A stretch of DNA of 64,000 bases from JABFRG01 sp046351415 (GTDB lineage Bacteria > Myxococcota_A > Polyangia > Polyangiales > Polyangiaceae), in assembly GCA_046351415.1 (NCBI GenBank), contig JAXLYO010000011.1, positions 62,001 through 126,000 on the forward strand. The letters run 5' to 3'. Shown piece after piece: positions 52,355-59,942 of this stretch. The notes under the pieces were generated by a model, which saw only the letters and a list, made by a program, of their open reading frames with translations, was not told where the DNA came from and did not search any database. The position numbers and the translations under genes were made by a program. Numbering within the stretch: the stretch's first letter is position 1; each line of letters starts with the position of its first letter.

Positions 52355-52633
52355 CTACTTCCACGTGGCCGGCTTGCGCCGTCCGTCAAAGATCGCGAGG
52401 ACGTCCACGTCGTCACCCACGACGACATAGACCACGCCCTGCGGGAACTTGCGCAGGGGGGCGAGACGAATATCCGGAGGGTCCAAGATTTGGAACGCGA
52501 GCGGCGAACTTTCCAGGATGGCGAAAGTCTCATCGAGCGAGCGCTCGAAGCGCTCTGCTCGACCGGGGTAGTCGCGGTACCAGGTCAGAATGTTCGCGAG
52601 GTCGTCGACTGCCTCTGGACGGAAGCGAATCAC
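52355..52633 (-). CDS. ParE/RelE-superfamily toxin
   Basis: 92 residues: MIRFRPEAVDDLANILTWYRDY, followed by RAERFERSLDETFAILESSP and the strand FPQGVVYVVVGDDVDVLAIFDGRRKP, the fold and sequence pattern of ParE/RelE-type toxins. Family members cleave ribosome-bound mRNA (RelE) or poison gyrase (ParE); this one cannot be assigned to either. It is coupled to the preceding antitoxin gene by an ATGA overlap at 52630-52633. Its stop lies 2 bp from the end of the integrase C-terminal segment. Confidence 0.85.
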   Translation of the reverse strand: MIRFRPEAVDDLANILTWYRDYPGRAERFERSLDETFAILESSPLAFQILDPPDIRLAPLRKFPQGVVYVVVGDDVDVLAIFDGRRKPATWK

Positions 52634-52851
52634 TTCGAGAAGAGCTTGGCGCGAACTTCGTGGAGCGGCACACCTGTCGCCCCCGCCTTCGCGTCTGCCG
52701 CCCTGCGCCGAATTTCCGGCATGTCGGTCGGTCCAAGGACCCCCGGGATATCTGCGCCCGCGAGGGACTCCACGAGCTTGGCTGCCAACTCTTCGCGTTC
52801 TTCAGGTGGAAGGGCAAGGGCGGCTTCATACAGCTGTTTCGCGGCAGACAT
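52630..52851 (-). CDS. Antitoxin of the ParE-type module (addiction-module component)
   Basis: 73 residues from ATG 52851 (MSAAKQLYEAALALPPEEREELAAKLVESL). It matches the small 'addiction module component' antitoxin family by its N-terminal LPPEER.ELA..L..SL helix-forming stretch. The toxin gene starts in its stop codon. The divergent gap 52,852-53,091 should hold promoters for the TA pair and for the plus-strand genes. Confidence 0.82.
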   Translation of the reverse strand: MSAAKQLYEAALALPPEEREELAAKLVESLAGADIPGVLGPTDMPEIRRRAADAKAGATGVPLHEVRAKLFSK

Positions 52852-53091
52852 GCCGTTCAGGGTAGCACGAACGCCACTCCCGTGCGCCCAGAAGCCCCTT
52901 TGGTGGGGGCGAAGCGATGGAGGAGAGAACGGCGCTTGGTGGCCACTTTTCGCCCTGGCGAGCCTATTTTCTAGGCGTTTCGTGATCGAGGCGTTTGCGT
53001 GACGTCGCGTGTGGCCTTCGAGGTCGGAGCCCCCCCTGGAGTTCCGGTTTCGACGGCCCCGCATGACGCGCGGCAGAAAGACGAAACGACC

Positions 53092-53370
53092 ATGAACAAA
53101 ACCTCACACGAACTCATCCTGCAGCTCGCGGCGCCCTACGAGCACGCTCACCCGACGGGAGTCTATTGGCGCGGTGACGCCATTCGAGCAGCGTCTGACG
53201 ACCTCTCGGCCTTTTGCGGTCTCGCCCACATGGGAGGCTCGAAGGATGAAGCGATCGAAGCCACCTATCGCGTAAGTCGTCGGTTGAAGGCGCTGGCAGA
53301 CCTCTTCGACCACCTCGACCGAGAATCATTGCCTCAGCTTTGCGCCGTGTCCGCGGAGGTGGCCCAATGA
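53092..53370 (+). CDS. Hypothetical protein of the island
   Basis: 92 residues from ATG 53092 (MNKTSHELILQLAAPYEHAHP). No domain is recognised. It is the first of a chain of genes joined by ATGA overlaps: its stop (53368-53370) overlaps the next start at 53367. Frames upstream in the same frame are open but not needed for a start. Confidence 0.6.
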   Translation: MNKTSHELILQLAAPYEHAHPTGVYWRGDAIRAASDDLSAFCGLAHMGGSKDEAIEATYRVSRRLKALADLFDHLDRESLPQLCAVSAEVAQ

Positions 53371-53699
53371 GTGCGGCGCGCGAATTTTGTCGAGCCGAAC
53401 TTCAGGCGCTAAGCCCATACGCCAAGGGGGACGAGAGAGACGGCCTGCGCCTGCGGGCCATCCTCGGAATGGGCATTTCGCCCCACTATGGCGACACCCC
53501 CGACTCGTTCCTACTTGGCGAACTCGAAGACCTTTGCGCCGACCTCGACGACTTGGTGAACCACGTCTCCAACGAGGACCCGACCGTGCTCCGCAATGGT
53601 GTCGACCGACTCCAGCGCCGCGCTCGGATGGCGCTTGCGCTGATTCCGCGCCTTGAAGCCGCTGAACAAGCTGCGTCAGCAAACGAGGTGGCCCAATGA
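53367..53699 (+). CDS. Hypothetical protein of the island
   Basis: 110 residues (MSAAREFCRAELQALSPYAKGD). Helical, acidic centre (LGELEDLCADLDDLVNHVSNEDP). Overlaps both neighbours by ATGA. Function unknown. Confidence 0.6.
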   Translation: MSAAREFCRAELQALSPYAKGDERDGLRLRAILGMGISPHYGDTPDSFLLGELEDLCADLDDLVNHVSNEDPTVLRNGVDRLQRRARMALALIPRLEAAEQAASANEVAQ

Positions 53700-54304
53700 G
53701 TGCCGACACCATCGCCAGCATGAAGAAGCGCGCCGCCAGGGTGGAAGCCAGCGTGCGCAGGTACAGCGCCAGTTCTCGCCGCGTCGAGCAGGCCGAAGAT
53801 GGCCTTTCCCTCGCTCTCATCGCAGCGGCCTGGCCAGCTCTCCGCGCAATTTTCGACGAAGCCGAGAGCGCGATTCTACTTGGAGAGTGGTGCGAAAACG
53901 TTGGTGGACTGAGCAAGCTCTACTTGCTACCGGATGAACAACCGTGCGCGCTCCTCATTGAAAGCAACGGGTGGCCGAAGCTATTTCGGGGCGAAAAGCT
54001 CGCGAAGCTCCTGGTGGCCTATGACCCGCTAGAGGTCGCCGAAGGCCTCGACAATGCGCTTCGCGACTGGGAGAGCGACACGGAAGACGCTGACCTATTC
54101 GGCGAGCGGCTCCACAAGTTGACCGCGATGCGGGAATCGCTGGGCCTGGTGACGCATGCCGACGCGAAGCAATCGCGCGACATGATCGGCGACGCGTTGA
54201 GCCTCCTCGAAGACTCGAAGGACAGCACAGCAAGCTCCGTGCGAGGCATTCTAGCCGAAGAAGCGCGTCGCCTAGACGCATTGCTTGGCGGTGCGTCATG
54301 CTGA
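53696..54304 (+). CDS. Hypothetical protein of the island
   Basis: 202 residues (MSADTIASMKKRAARVEASV). Largely helical with DEAESAILLGEW and an acidic DWESDTEDADLFGERL segment. Unrecognised. Starts within the previous stop; the next gene begins 7 bp before its end. Confidence 0.6.
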   Translation: MSADTIASMKKRAARVEASVRRYSASSRRVEQAEDGLSLALIAAAWPALRAIFDEAESAILLGEWCENVGGLSKLYLLPDEQPCALLIESNGWPKLFRGEKLAKLLVAYDPLEVAEGLDNALRDWESDTEDADLFGERLHKLTAMRESLGLVTHADAKQSRDMIGDALSLLEDSKDSTASSVRGILAEEARRLDALLGGASC

Positions 54305-55131
54305 GCGACGCGACAGATTGGATCTTCGGGCGTGGCGCGGAGCCTTGTGCGAGAATTGGGGACATGGCGGCGAAGCGTGCCAAAGCGAAGGCGTCTCGAA
54401 GCGTATACGTTGACTCTGGTGTCACGGACCAGCGACCGCCGAAGAAAGGAAGCAGCGCGCGCAAAGTTCGGGCTGCTACCCGCGTGGTGTCCACGGTGGC
54501 TTCGGAAGCACCAACACCCCCAACGTCTACCGAACTCGCCGAGCGGATCTACAAGACTTTCCGCAAACTCTTCAAGCCGCCGCGGAGCGTCAGGCCGCCA
54601 AGGGCGGGCGCATCGCCTTCTGAGTGCATCCTGCACGCGTTAGAGGATGTAGCGAAGGGATGCGAATACTTCGCGAGGCATCAGCCGAACACCGCTACCT
54701 TCATGTTGAGGACCGCCGAGAAGGTTCGAAAGATGAGCGCGGAGATCGCCACCGACAAGCCCTCCAAGCTTGAGTCCAGAACCTCGTGGCCGTCGCTATG
54801 GAAACGTCAGGCGCAAGAGTGCGAGCGCAACTTGACAGCGCACACCGGAACGCGTTGGGAGGCAGCTCTGATCATCGCAAACACGATCACCGTGTTTCAC
54901 TCCTTTGGAACACCAGAGAACCTTGCGCAGATGTTCTACGAAAAGATGCCGATGACAACGCGGCTCAAAGCGTTGGACGAAGTCGGAGAGCACAAGGACG
55001 AGCCTTTCAAGATCACGCCTAGAAGCGCCATCATGTCTGCCCTCGTCAACGTGATCGGGCTCAAAGAATCAGAAGCCACGAACTACCGACGCTACGATGC
55101 AGCATCGCGCCGAAGGAAGAGTCCGAGTTAA
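54298..55131 (+). CDS. Hypothetical protein of the island
   Basis: 277 residues from ATG 54298; an ATG at 54364 (MAAKRAKAKASR) is an alternative that would remove the overlap. A basic N-terminal region is followed by helical parts (ECILHALEDVAKGCEYFARHQP; LIIANTITVFHSFG). The basic Lys/Arg/Ser-rich start could contact nucleic acid, but no family is recognised. Confidence 0.55.
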   Translation: MLSDATDWIFGRGAEPCARIGDMAAKRAKAKASRSVYVDSGVTDQRPPKKGSSARKVRAATRVVSTVASEAPTPPTSTELAERIYKTFRKLFKPPRSVRPPRAGASPSECILHALEDVAKGCEYFARHQPNTATFMLRTAEKVRKMSAEIATDKPSKLESRTSWPSLWKRQAQECERNLTAHTGTRWEAALIIANTITVFHSFGTPENLAQMFYEKMPMTTRLKALDEVGEHKDEPFKITPRSAIMSALVNVIGLKESEATNYRRYDAASRRRKSPS

Positions 55132-55217
55132 ATCTACACTTGCGCCGACTGTATATTCGTCAATGATGTCAATGCGTTAGCTTGCGCACGAACAAGGGCC
55201 GGCCCATATTCCTGGGC

Positions 55218-55490
55218 ATGGGCACTGAGAATCAGCACGAACAAGTCAACGCAACCGAAGGCGTCGCCATCACCGATGACGACATCGAATCGATCAGCGT
55301 CGCCGCTGTAGCTCACCCAAAGACTGTCCTTCGTCGACTGCTCGGCCTCGAAGTCCGAGGCAACGCGGGTCGACGCGTTGACAGTGAACTCGAACGCCGT
55401 GGCTTCGTGCGACGGCCGCTTGTTGTCGCTCTACCTCGCCGCGTAGCGCCTGTTGCGCACCGCAACTCCACGCCGCCGGAGGCCGCCTAA
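55218..55490 (+). CDS. Small protein with LacI-like helix-turn-helix pattern
   Basis: 90 residues from ATG 55218 (MGTENQHEQV); the TTG at 55182 would add 12. The segment ISVAAVAHPKTVLRRLLGLE followed by GRRVDSELERRGF follows the spacing of a LacI-type DNA-binding head (recognition helix, then 'rV...leerGf'). The rest is basic. It is separate from its neighbours by 86-93 bp on either side and so may have its own promoter. A regulator role is inferred. Confidence 0.5.
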   Translation: MGTENQHEQVNATEGVAITDDDIESISVAAVAHPKTVLRRLLGLEVRGNAGRRVDSELERRGFVRRPLVVALPRRVAPVAHRNSTPPEAA

Positions 55491-55583
55491 TCATTCACCC
55501 TCTACCGGCAGCTGCGCCTCGCTGCCACGTCGCTCAAAAGGCGACGCCCCGGGACACGACCCCCGAGGCGCCAAGGAACAGAC

Positions 55584-55937
55584 ATGAGAAGTCTACCCGC
55601 TCAGAAAGCTCGGAGCCAATACAACATTGCGCTCGTCCGAATTACGGCGCAACTCGCCGAGGCCGCGAAGGCGGCGTCAGAACTCGCTCAGGCGCTTGCC
55701 GCAGAGTCCGACAAATCAGAGCTCAGCTCGGAGAACTGCGAATCGCACGACATCAAGCGCCGCAAGTTTCGGGAGGTGTGCCCCCGCATCGAGGGAGCCT
55801 ATCGCGTAGGCCGCGTCTGGTACGTCTCGTCCGCGGCATGGCGCGAGTATCACCGCGCACTCGCTGACACGAAACCCGACGAAAGCGGCGAGGTCGATAC
55901 CTACGAGGTAGCCGTTCGCAAGGGGGCACGTCGATGA
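55584..55937 (+). CDS. Probable small DNA-binding protein (excisionase-like region)
   Basis: 117 residues (MRSLPAQKARSQYNIALVRI). After an Ala-rich helix, the segment RRKFREVCPRIEGAYRVGRVWYVSSAAWREYHRA looks like a compact winged-helix/MerR-like motif, as found in excisionases and replication initiators. The identification is weak. Its stop overlaps the start of the next, 56-codon gene (ATGA at 55934). Confidence 0.5.
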   Translation: MRSLPAQKARSQYNIALVRITAQLAEAAKAASELAQALAAESDKSELSSENCESHDIKRRKFREVCPRIEGAYRVGRVWYVSSAAWREYHRALADTKPDESGEVDTYEVAVRKGARR

Positions 55938-56104
55938 GCGCCAACGATTTCGCCGCTGGAGTCGGCAGGGAGCGTCAGCGGGCTTTCTGGCAAGCTTGGG
56001 CCCCTACCTGCAAGTGCACGCCCCTTGGACTTCGCGAGGAAGGCGGGGCCCTTCGATGCTGTGACTGTGATCGGCCTCTCGTCCGCAGGAGGGTTGCGGC
56101 ATGA
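55934..56104 (+). CDS. 56-residue Cys-rich protein (candidate zinc binder)
   Basis: The small frame MSANDFAAGVGRERQ... contains TCKC and RCCDCDRPL, two CXC-like cysteine clusters that could hold one zinc ion. It starts in the stop of the previous gene (ATGA 55934-55937) and ends in the start of the next (ATGA 56101-56104). Double coupling argues it is a real gene despite its short length. Function unknown. Confidence 0.6.
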   Translation: MSANDFAAGVGRERQRAFWQAWAPTCKCTPLGLREEGGALRCCDCDRPLVRRRVAA

Positions 56105-56499
56105 GCGAAGACCTTCTCGCGCGCTGGGCGACATACCAGCTTGGCGCCGCGCTTTTGGGGCGCCGCGGTGCCTTCCCAATCGTTGGCGCGACTCTGGAGC
56201 AAGGTGTCTGTCTTGCGGTGGCCGCGTACTTTCGAGAGCGAAGACAAACGCTAGACCTGGACCGCATCGCGCTGTGGGCAGAGCTCTATTACGAGCTCGA
56301 TGTTGCAGAGGTTCTGTTCGAGGCCGTCCGGTACTACCGTGAGGTACGCACGACGGTGCTTGCGCTCCTGCCACTGGAGATCGCCAAGCGGGCACACGAC
56401 GTCGAAGTCTCCGAGGCGGAGCGAATCGTTGAACTCTTGGAGCGGCGCAAGGCCCTTATTGCGTTGCAGTACTCCCTCTTGCCACAGGAGGCCGCATGA
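56101..56499 (+). CDS. Hypothetical protein of the island
   Basis: 132 residues (MSEDLLARWATYQLGAALLG). Helical, with ALWAELYYELDVAEVLFEAVRYY and a Glu-rich end. No family. Coupled to both neighbours by ATGA. Confidence 0.6.
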   Translation: MSEDLLARWATYQLGAALLGRRGAFPIVGATLEQGVCLAVAAYFRERRQTLDLDRIALWAELYYELDVAEVLFEAVRYYREVRTTVLALLPLEIAKRAHDVEVSEAERIVELLERRKALIALQYSLLPQEAA

Positions 56500-58037
56500 G
56501 TCCGCGACTTCCTACGCTTGCAGAGATTGCTGCGGGACAGTCCAAGAACCGAATCAGTGCCGTGGATGCTCGTCCGAACGGCACCGATGAACCCGCATCG
56601 TGTCAGGCTCCAATCCCGCTTGAGGCGTTCCCGTCGTGGGTCGCTGACTACGCTCGGGAGGTTTCGGAGGAACTCCAGGTAGACCCGTCCGCGATCGCAA
56701 CGCTTGCACTCGGGATGCTCTCCCACTGTTGCGTGGGGCGCTATGTGGCGCGCGTGCGACCGGGCTGGAATGAGCCGGTAACAGCCTACGTTGCATTTGC
56801 TGCGGAACCAGGCGAGCGGAAGAGCCCGGCATTCAAGCGAATGCTTGGCCATCTCACCAAGGTTGAGGCAGAGCAGCGCGGGCGGATCGAAAACGAGCGC
56901 CGCGCCGCCCTTGGCGAATGCAAGGCGCTTGAGGAAGCTGCGGAGGCGGCTCGAAAAGAGATCGGAAAAGCGGAAAGCGATGAGGCCAAGGCCAAGGCGC
57001 GAGACCGACACAAGCAAGCCCTCGCAGCCGCGGCCATGTGCACCATTCCCGCGCTCCCAGTTCCAATCCTCGATGACATCACCGGCGAGGCATTAGCGCT
57101 GTCCATGAGCGATTCGAGAGGATGCGCAACGGTCGCAAGTCCCGAAGGTCACGGTTTCTTTCTCAGAGCAGCGGGGCTCTATTCGAGCGGCGAAGCCTCT
57201 CAGGATATCTACCTCAAGGGCCATGCGGGCGAGCCGGTGCGCGTCACTCGCATGAACCGTGCGCCACTTCATCTCCCCCGTGCGCTGCTCTCTATCACGC
57301 TGGCTTTGCAGCCATCCGTGTTGCGTAGCTTGGGATCCAAGGGCTTCCGAGGAACGGGCTTTCTCGCGCGCTTCCTCTTTTGTGCTCCTCCGAGTCACAT
57401 CGGGGCAAGGAACCACCGCTCACCCGCGGTATCGCGACTTACCCGCGAACGCTTCGAGCGCTGCGTTGCGAGTATCGCAGACGTGGAAGTGGAGGAGACG
57501 CTGCGACAGGTGGAGTTCTCACTGGACGCGCGGGAGCTGCTGATTCAGTTCTTGGAGGAGCTAGAGCCCCGCCACCGAACGGACTTGGCTCCTATCGCAG
57601 ATTGGTCAAACAAGCTCGCGGGAGCCGCTGCCCGAATCGCGTGCATGTTCCACGTCGCAGACCAGGCAGGCAACGCGAACCCATGGGCGGGAACCATCTC
57701 CGAAGACTGCACACGTCGAGGCATTGCTGTCGCTCGCGCCTTCATTCCGCACTGCCAGGTTGCTTTCTCATGGGTGGCAGGTGGAGAGCAACGCGCACGC
57801 CGGGATGACTTCGAGCGGCGCCTACGTGCTCGATTCGGAGCTGAGGGGATGTTCACCAAGAGGGCGGTCCTGAGAGCATTCCGCGAATACGACGGCAAGG
57901 CAGCGGACCCGCTTCTCGATAACTTGGTGGACGAGGGTGCGCTGATTGAACTCGCGCGGGTGGGACGATCACGAACGTTTCGCTTCTACCCCCTGGGACA
58001 AACGGGACAACGGGACAATGTCGAGGCAGCTCAATGA
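56496..58037 (+). CDS. DUF3987-type (YfjI-like) replication-associated protein
   Basis: 513 residues. Matches the DUF3987/YfjI pattern found in prophages and satellites: SWVADYAREVSEELQVDPSAIATLALGMLS, RPGWNEPVTAYVAFAAEPGERKSPAFKRM (degenerate P-loop-like), a charged coiled coil, and LPVPILDDITGEALALSMSD. Then ALLSITLALQPSVLRSLGSKGFRGTGFLARFLF. The C-terminus ends in a winged-helix-like stretch (FTKRAVLRAFREYD). Such proteins are thought to serve replication of the element. It is the largest gene of the island core. Confidence 0.75.
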   Translation: MSPRLPTLAEIAAGQSKNRISAVDARPNGTDEPASCQAPIPLEAFPSWVADYAREVSEELQVDPSAIATLALGMLSHCCVGRYVARVRPGWNEPVTAYVAFAAEPGERKSPAFKRMLGHLTKVEAEQRGRIENERRAALGECKALEEAAEAARKEIGKAESDEAKAKARDRHKQALAAAAMCTIPALPVPILDDITGEALALSMSDSRGCATVASPEGHGFFLRAAGLYSSGEASQDIYLKGHAGEPVRVTRMNRAPLHLPRALLSITLALQPSVLRSLGSKGFRGTGFLARFLFCAPPSHIGARNHRSPAVSRLTRERFERCVASIADVEVEETLRQVEFSLDARELLIQFLEELEPRHRTDLAPIADWSNKLAGAAARIACMFHVADQAGNANPWAGTISEDCTRRGIAVARAFIPHCQVAFSWVAGGEQRARRDDFERRLRARFGAEGMFTKRAVLRAFREYDGKAADPLLDNLVDEGALIELARVGRSRTFRFYPLGQTGQRDNVEAAQ

Positions 58038-58215
58038 AAGCACTTATCTTTCTTGGTGTTTTGGGGCTGGGACAAACACCGGACAGTCCAGGACAATGTC
58101 CCGAGCGGCAGACAATGTCCCGAGTTTGTCCCGCATTGTCCGAATGCGAAAACGGGCAAAAAACGGATCGAATACACACACTTAGGTTGTGTTTGTCCCA
58201 TTGTCCGCATTGTCC
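57995..58215. repeat. Cluster of GGGACAA / TTGTCCC motifs
   Basis: GGGACAA occurs at 57995, 58004, 58012 and 58069; inverted units GGACA-A-TGTCC at 58091-58101 and GACA-A-TGTC at 58111-58119; and TTGTCC in the other orientation at 58126 and further sites up to about 58,215. The cluster spans the end of the DUF3987 gene and a small coupled frame. It looks like a set of binding sites (iteron-like) or a replication origin region. Confidence 0.6.
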
Positions 58216-58234
58216 CGGGGGTGGTGAGTCATGA
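58034..58234 (+). CDS. Possible 66-residue protein overlapping repeat cluster
   Basis: A frame (MKALIFLGVLGLGQT) bracketed by ATGA overlaps on both sides, as in the neighbouring real genes. Its composition, with many Cys, Pro and Ser from the TGTCCC motifs, is odd, and no domain is visible. It may be coding, or the region may primarily be a protein-binding or origin-like repeat with an incidental frame. Confidence 0.4.
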   Translation: MKALIFLGVLGLGQTPDSPGQCPERQTMSRVCPALSECENGQKTDRIHTLRLCLSHCPHCPGGGES

Positions 58235-58611
58235 GCGCTGCGCATCGAAGGGCGGCAAGCTTGGAGCAAGCTGCAGCGGACGCGCTCGGAGGCGAGAGGG
58301 TGAAGCATCGCCCGCGATACGTGAGCGCCCCGGACGTCCGGCCTATACGCCTCAAGGACGGCTCCGAGATCCAGGCTGAGGCGAAGACCCGCAAGAGACT
58401 TCCCGCGATTGTTCTAGCGGCGTTGGCGCAGGCAGAACGCTACGCGCGAGGCGCAATCCCCGTGGGCGTCGTCCGACAGCGAGGAGGCAAGGCCATTGCG
58501 GTGCTTTGGCTTCCCCACTTGGCAAGCCTGCTCGGCATCGAAACGCCGGATGCACCGGAGCGAAAGAAACCGAAAGCGAAACGACAGCTTGGGCTGTTCG
58601 GAAAGGAGTGA
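58231..58611 (+). CDS. PD-(D/E)XK-like nuclease, Holliday-junction-resolvase type (putative)
   Basis: 126 residues. APDVRPIRLKDGSEIQAEAKTRKRLPAIVLAALAQAERY has the order expected of a PD-(D/E)XK core: Asp in PDV, E-x-K in AEAK, then helix. Phage-type resolvases of this size cut branched DNA. The similarity is by pattern only. Starts in the stop of the previous frame (ATGA). Confidence 0.55.
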   Translation: MSAAHRRAASLEQAAADALGGERVKHRPRYVSAPDVRPIRLKDGSEIQAEAKTRKRLPAIVLAALAQAERYARGAIPVGVVRQRGGKAIAVLWLPHLASLLGIETPDAPERKKPKAKRQLGLFGKE

Positions 58612-58614
58612 GCG

Positions 58615-58818
58615 ATGTTTGACGATAGTACTACGCGTGAAATTGAACGACTAGCCGACAAGGCAGTTCGGGCCCCGACGGAGGCTGACCCCAACGGGCC
58701 CGCGAACGCCAGGGCAAGCTTGGTGAAGGCTTTCCGAAGCTTTGGAGACCTTGGGGAGACGCTGTGTCTGGCCTACTTGAACGACGCCCGCGCGCGAGCC
58801 GCGAGGAGGAATCGATGA
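58615..58818 (+). CDS. Hypothetical protein of the island
   Basis: 67 residues (MFDDSTTREIERLADKAVRA). Helical and basic at its end (ARARAARRNR). Follows the nuclease gene by 3 bp, and its stop overlaps the next start (ATGA at 58815). Confidence 0.55.
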   Translation: MFDDSTTREIERLADKAVRAPTEADPNGPANARASLVKAFRSFGDLGETLCLAYLNDARARAARRNR

Positions 58819-59057
58819 ACACCGCCGACAAGCGAAAATTCTGGCGAGGCAAGGGGGCGCGCTACTTCAAGCTTCTGATTCAGGAGCCGCGTGGCCTGCG
58901 CCACGTGGGTGACGCGGTCCACCTTGGTCAGCACCTCACCACCCTGCTGTGTCCAGACATCGAGCTGCCGCGGCAAACCGTGCTGACGCTCGTTTTGGAA
59001 GAAGGTCCACCACCCGCGACCGACGATCAGAACGATGCGCAACGAGGCTGCGCGTGA
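58815..59057 (+). CDS. Hypothetical protein of the island
   Basis: 80 residues from ATG 58815 (MNTADKRKFWRGKGARYFKL). Mixed alpha/beta; no motif. Coupled on both sides (ATGA before, GTGA after). Confidence 0.55.
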   Translation: MNTADKRKFWRGKGARYFKLLIQEPRGLRHVGDAVHLGQHLTTLLCPDIELPRQTVLTLVLEEGPPPATDDQNDAQRGCA

Positions 59058-59500
59058 AGTCCACGGGCCCTGACGATCTCACTCCTGAAATGTTGCTCGC
59101 CTTGGCAGCCTTGCTTTCTGGCGATAGTCAAGCGGAAGCGGCGTGCCGGGTAGGAGTGGGGCGGGCCACCGTGTGTCGCTGGCTCGCCGATCATGCGGGG
59201 TTTCGCCAGGCGTACCGCGAAGGGCTGGAATCGCTCCGCTCGGAGGTGAGCGAGCGCGTGAACGTCCTTGCTGTCGAGGCGCTTGGGGTCGTGCGGGCCA
59301 TCCTACTCGACCCCAGCGCCCCCCACGGCGCACGCCTTCAGGCTGCGAAGGTGTTGCTGGATCGCGTGGCGCCATCCGCGCACCAAGAAGAAACAAGGGA
59401 CGAAAACACCGTACGTGAACAGGTACTCGACAAGCTAGAGCGGCTCGCGAAAGCGATGACCGAGGAGCCGACGCAAACAAAGGAGCGAAGTGATGTGTGA
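59054..59500 (+). CDS. Terminase-small-subunit-like helix-turn-helix protein
   Basis: 148 residues from GTG 59054 in the previous stop. A helix-turn-helix (SQAEAACRVGVGRATVCRWLAD) followed by long helices (FRQAYREGLESLRSEVSERVN; LQAAKVLLDRV) is the layout of small terminase / phBC6A51-like proteins that recognise DNA for packaging. No large terminase gene is in the island, so if it packages, it would need a helper's machinery. Alternatively a regulator. Confidence 0.55.
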   Translation: MKSTGPDDLTPEMLLALAALLSGDSQAEAACRVGVGRATVCRWLADHAGFRQAYREGLESLRSEVSERVNVLAVEALGVVRAILLDPSAPHGARLQAAKVLLDRVAPSAHQEETRDENTVREQVLDKLERLAKAMTEEPTQTKERSDV

Positions 59501-59828
59501 CTTCCCAGTGATCTCGATTCCAGACCTGCCTGCCATCGATTTACCAACGCTGCCTCGACCGGATTTTCCCGATCTCGTGTTGAGCATTCCCGCATTCGAC
59601 GAAACTCTCGACCTCCCGAGCATCTCGATGCCGGACCTACCAGCAATCGACTTTCCGGGGATTCCCGTTCCTGATTTTCCGCCGCTCGTCTTGCCGGTGC
59701 CCCGGTTCGACGCGAGCCTTCCGATGCCTTCGGTCACTATCCCCGGACGTCCGGCCTTCGACTTTCCGGGCATTCCTGTGCCGGACTTTGCGCCCATCCT
59801 GATCGAGCTTCCCTGTCCCCTCGACTGA
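59493..59828 (+). CDS. Proline/aspartate repeat protein
   Basis: 111 residues from ATG 59493, with AAAGGAG seven bases before. Almost the whole protein is three imperfect 36-37-residue repeats, each of the form (I/V)(S/T)(I/M)P-x2-PA-x-D-x-P-x2-P-x-PDF-x2-L/I, seen as IPDLPAIDLP, MPDLPAIDFP and IPGRPAFDFP. Every second to third residue is Pro, so a normal globular fold is unlikely; an extended polyproline-like rod is more plausible. No signal peptide. No known family. Confidence 0.65.
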   Translation: MCDFPVISIPDLPAIDLPTLPRPDFPDLVLSIPAFDETLDLPSISMPDLPAIDFPGIPVPDFPPLVLPVPRFDASLPMPSVTIPGRPAFDFPGIPVPDFAPILIELPCPLD

Positions 59829-59942
59829 CGAATGCGTCGCAACCTTTTGAGTACGAACCCGATGGGAGTACAACGAAAAGCCCGGTCACGGCTGCTCGGA
59901 ATTGTTTCCATCACCAACGGTAGTGTGTAGGCTGAGGCAAAA

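Noticed and set aside
52078..52974. 298-codon plus-strand frame at the left end of the island
   Set aside because: Out of frame with the integrase C-terminal segment and antisense to the toxin/antitoxin pair; Arg-rich composition without a domain.
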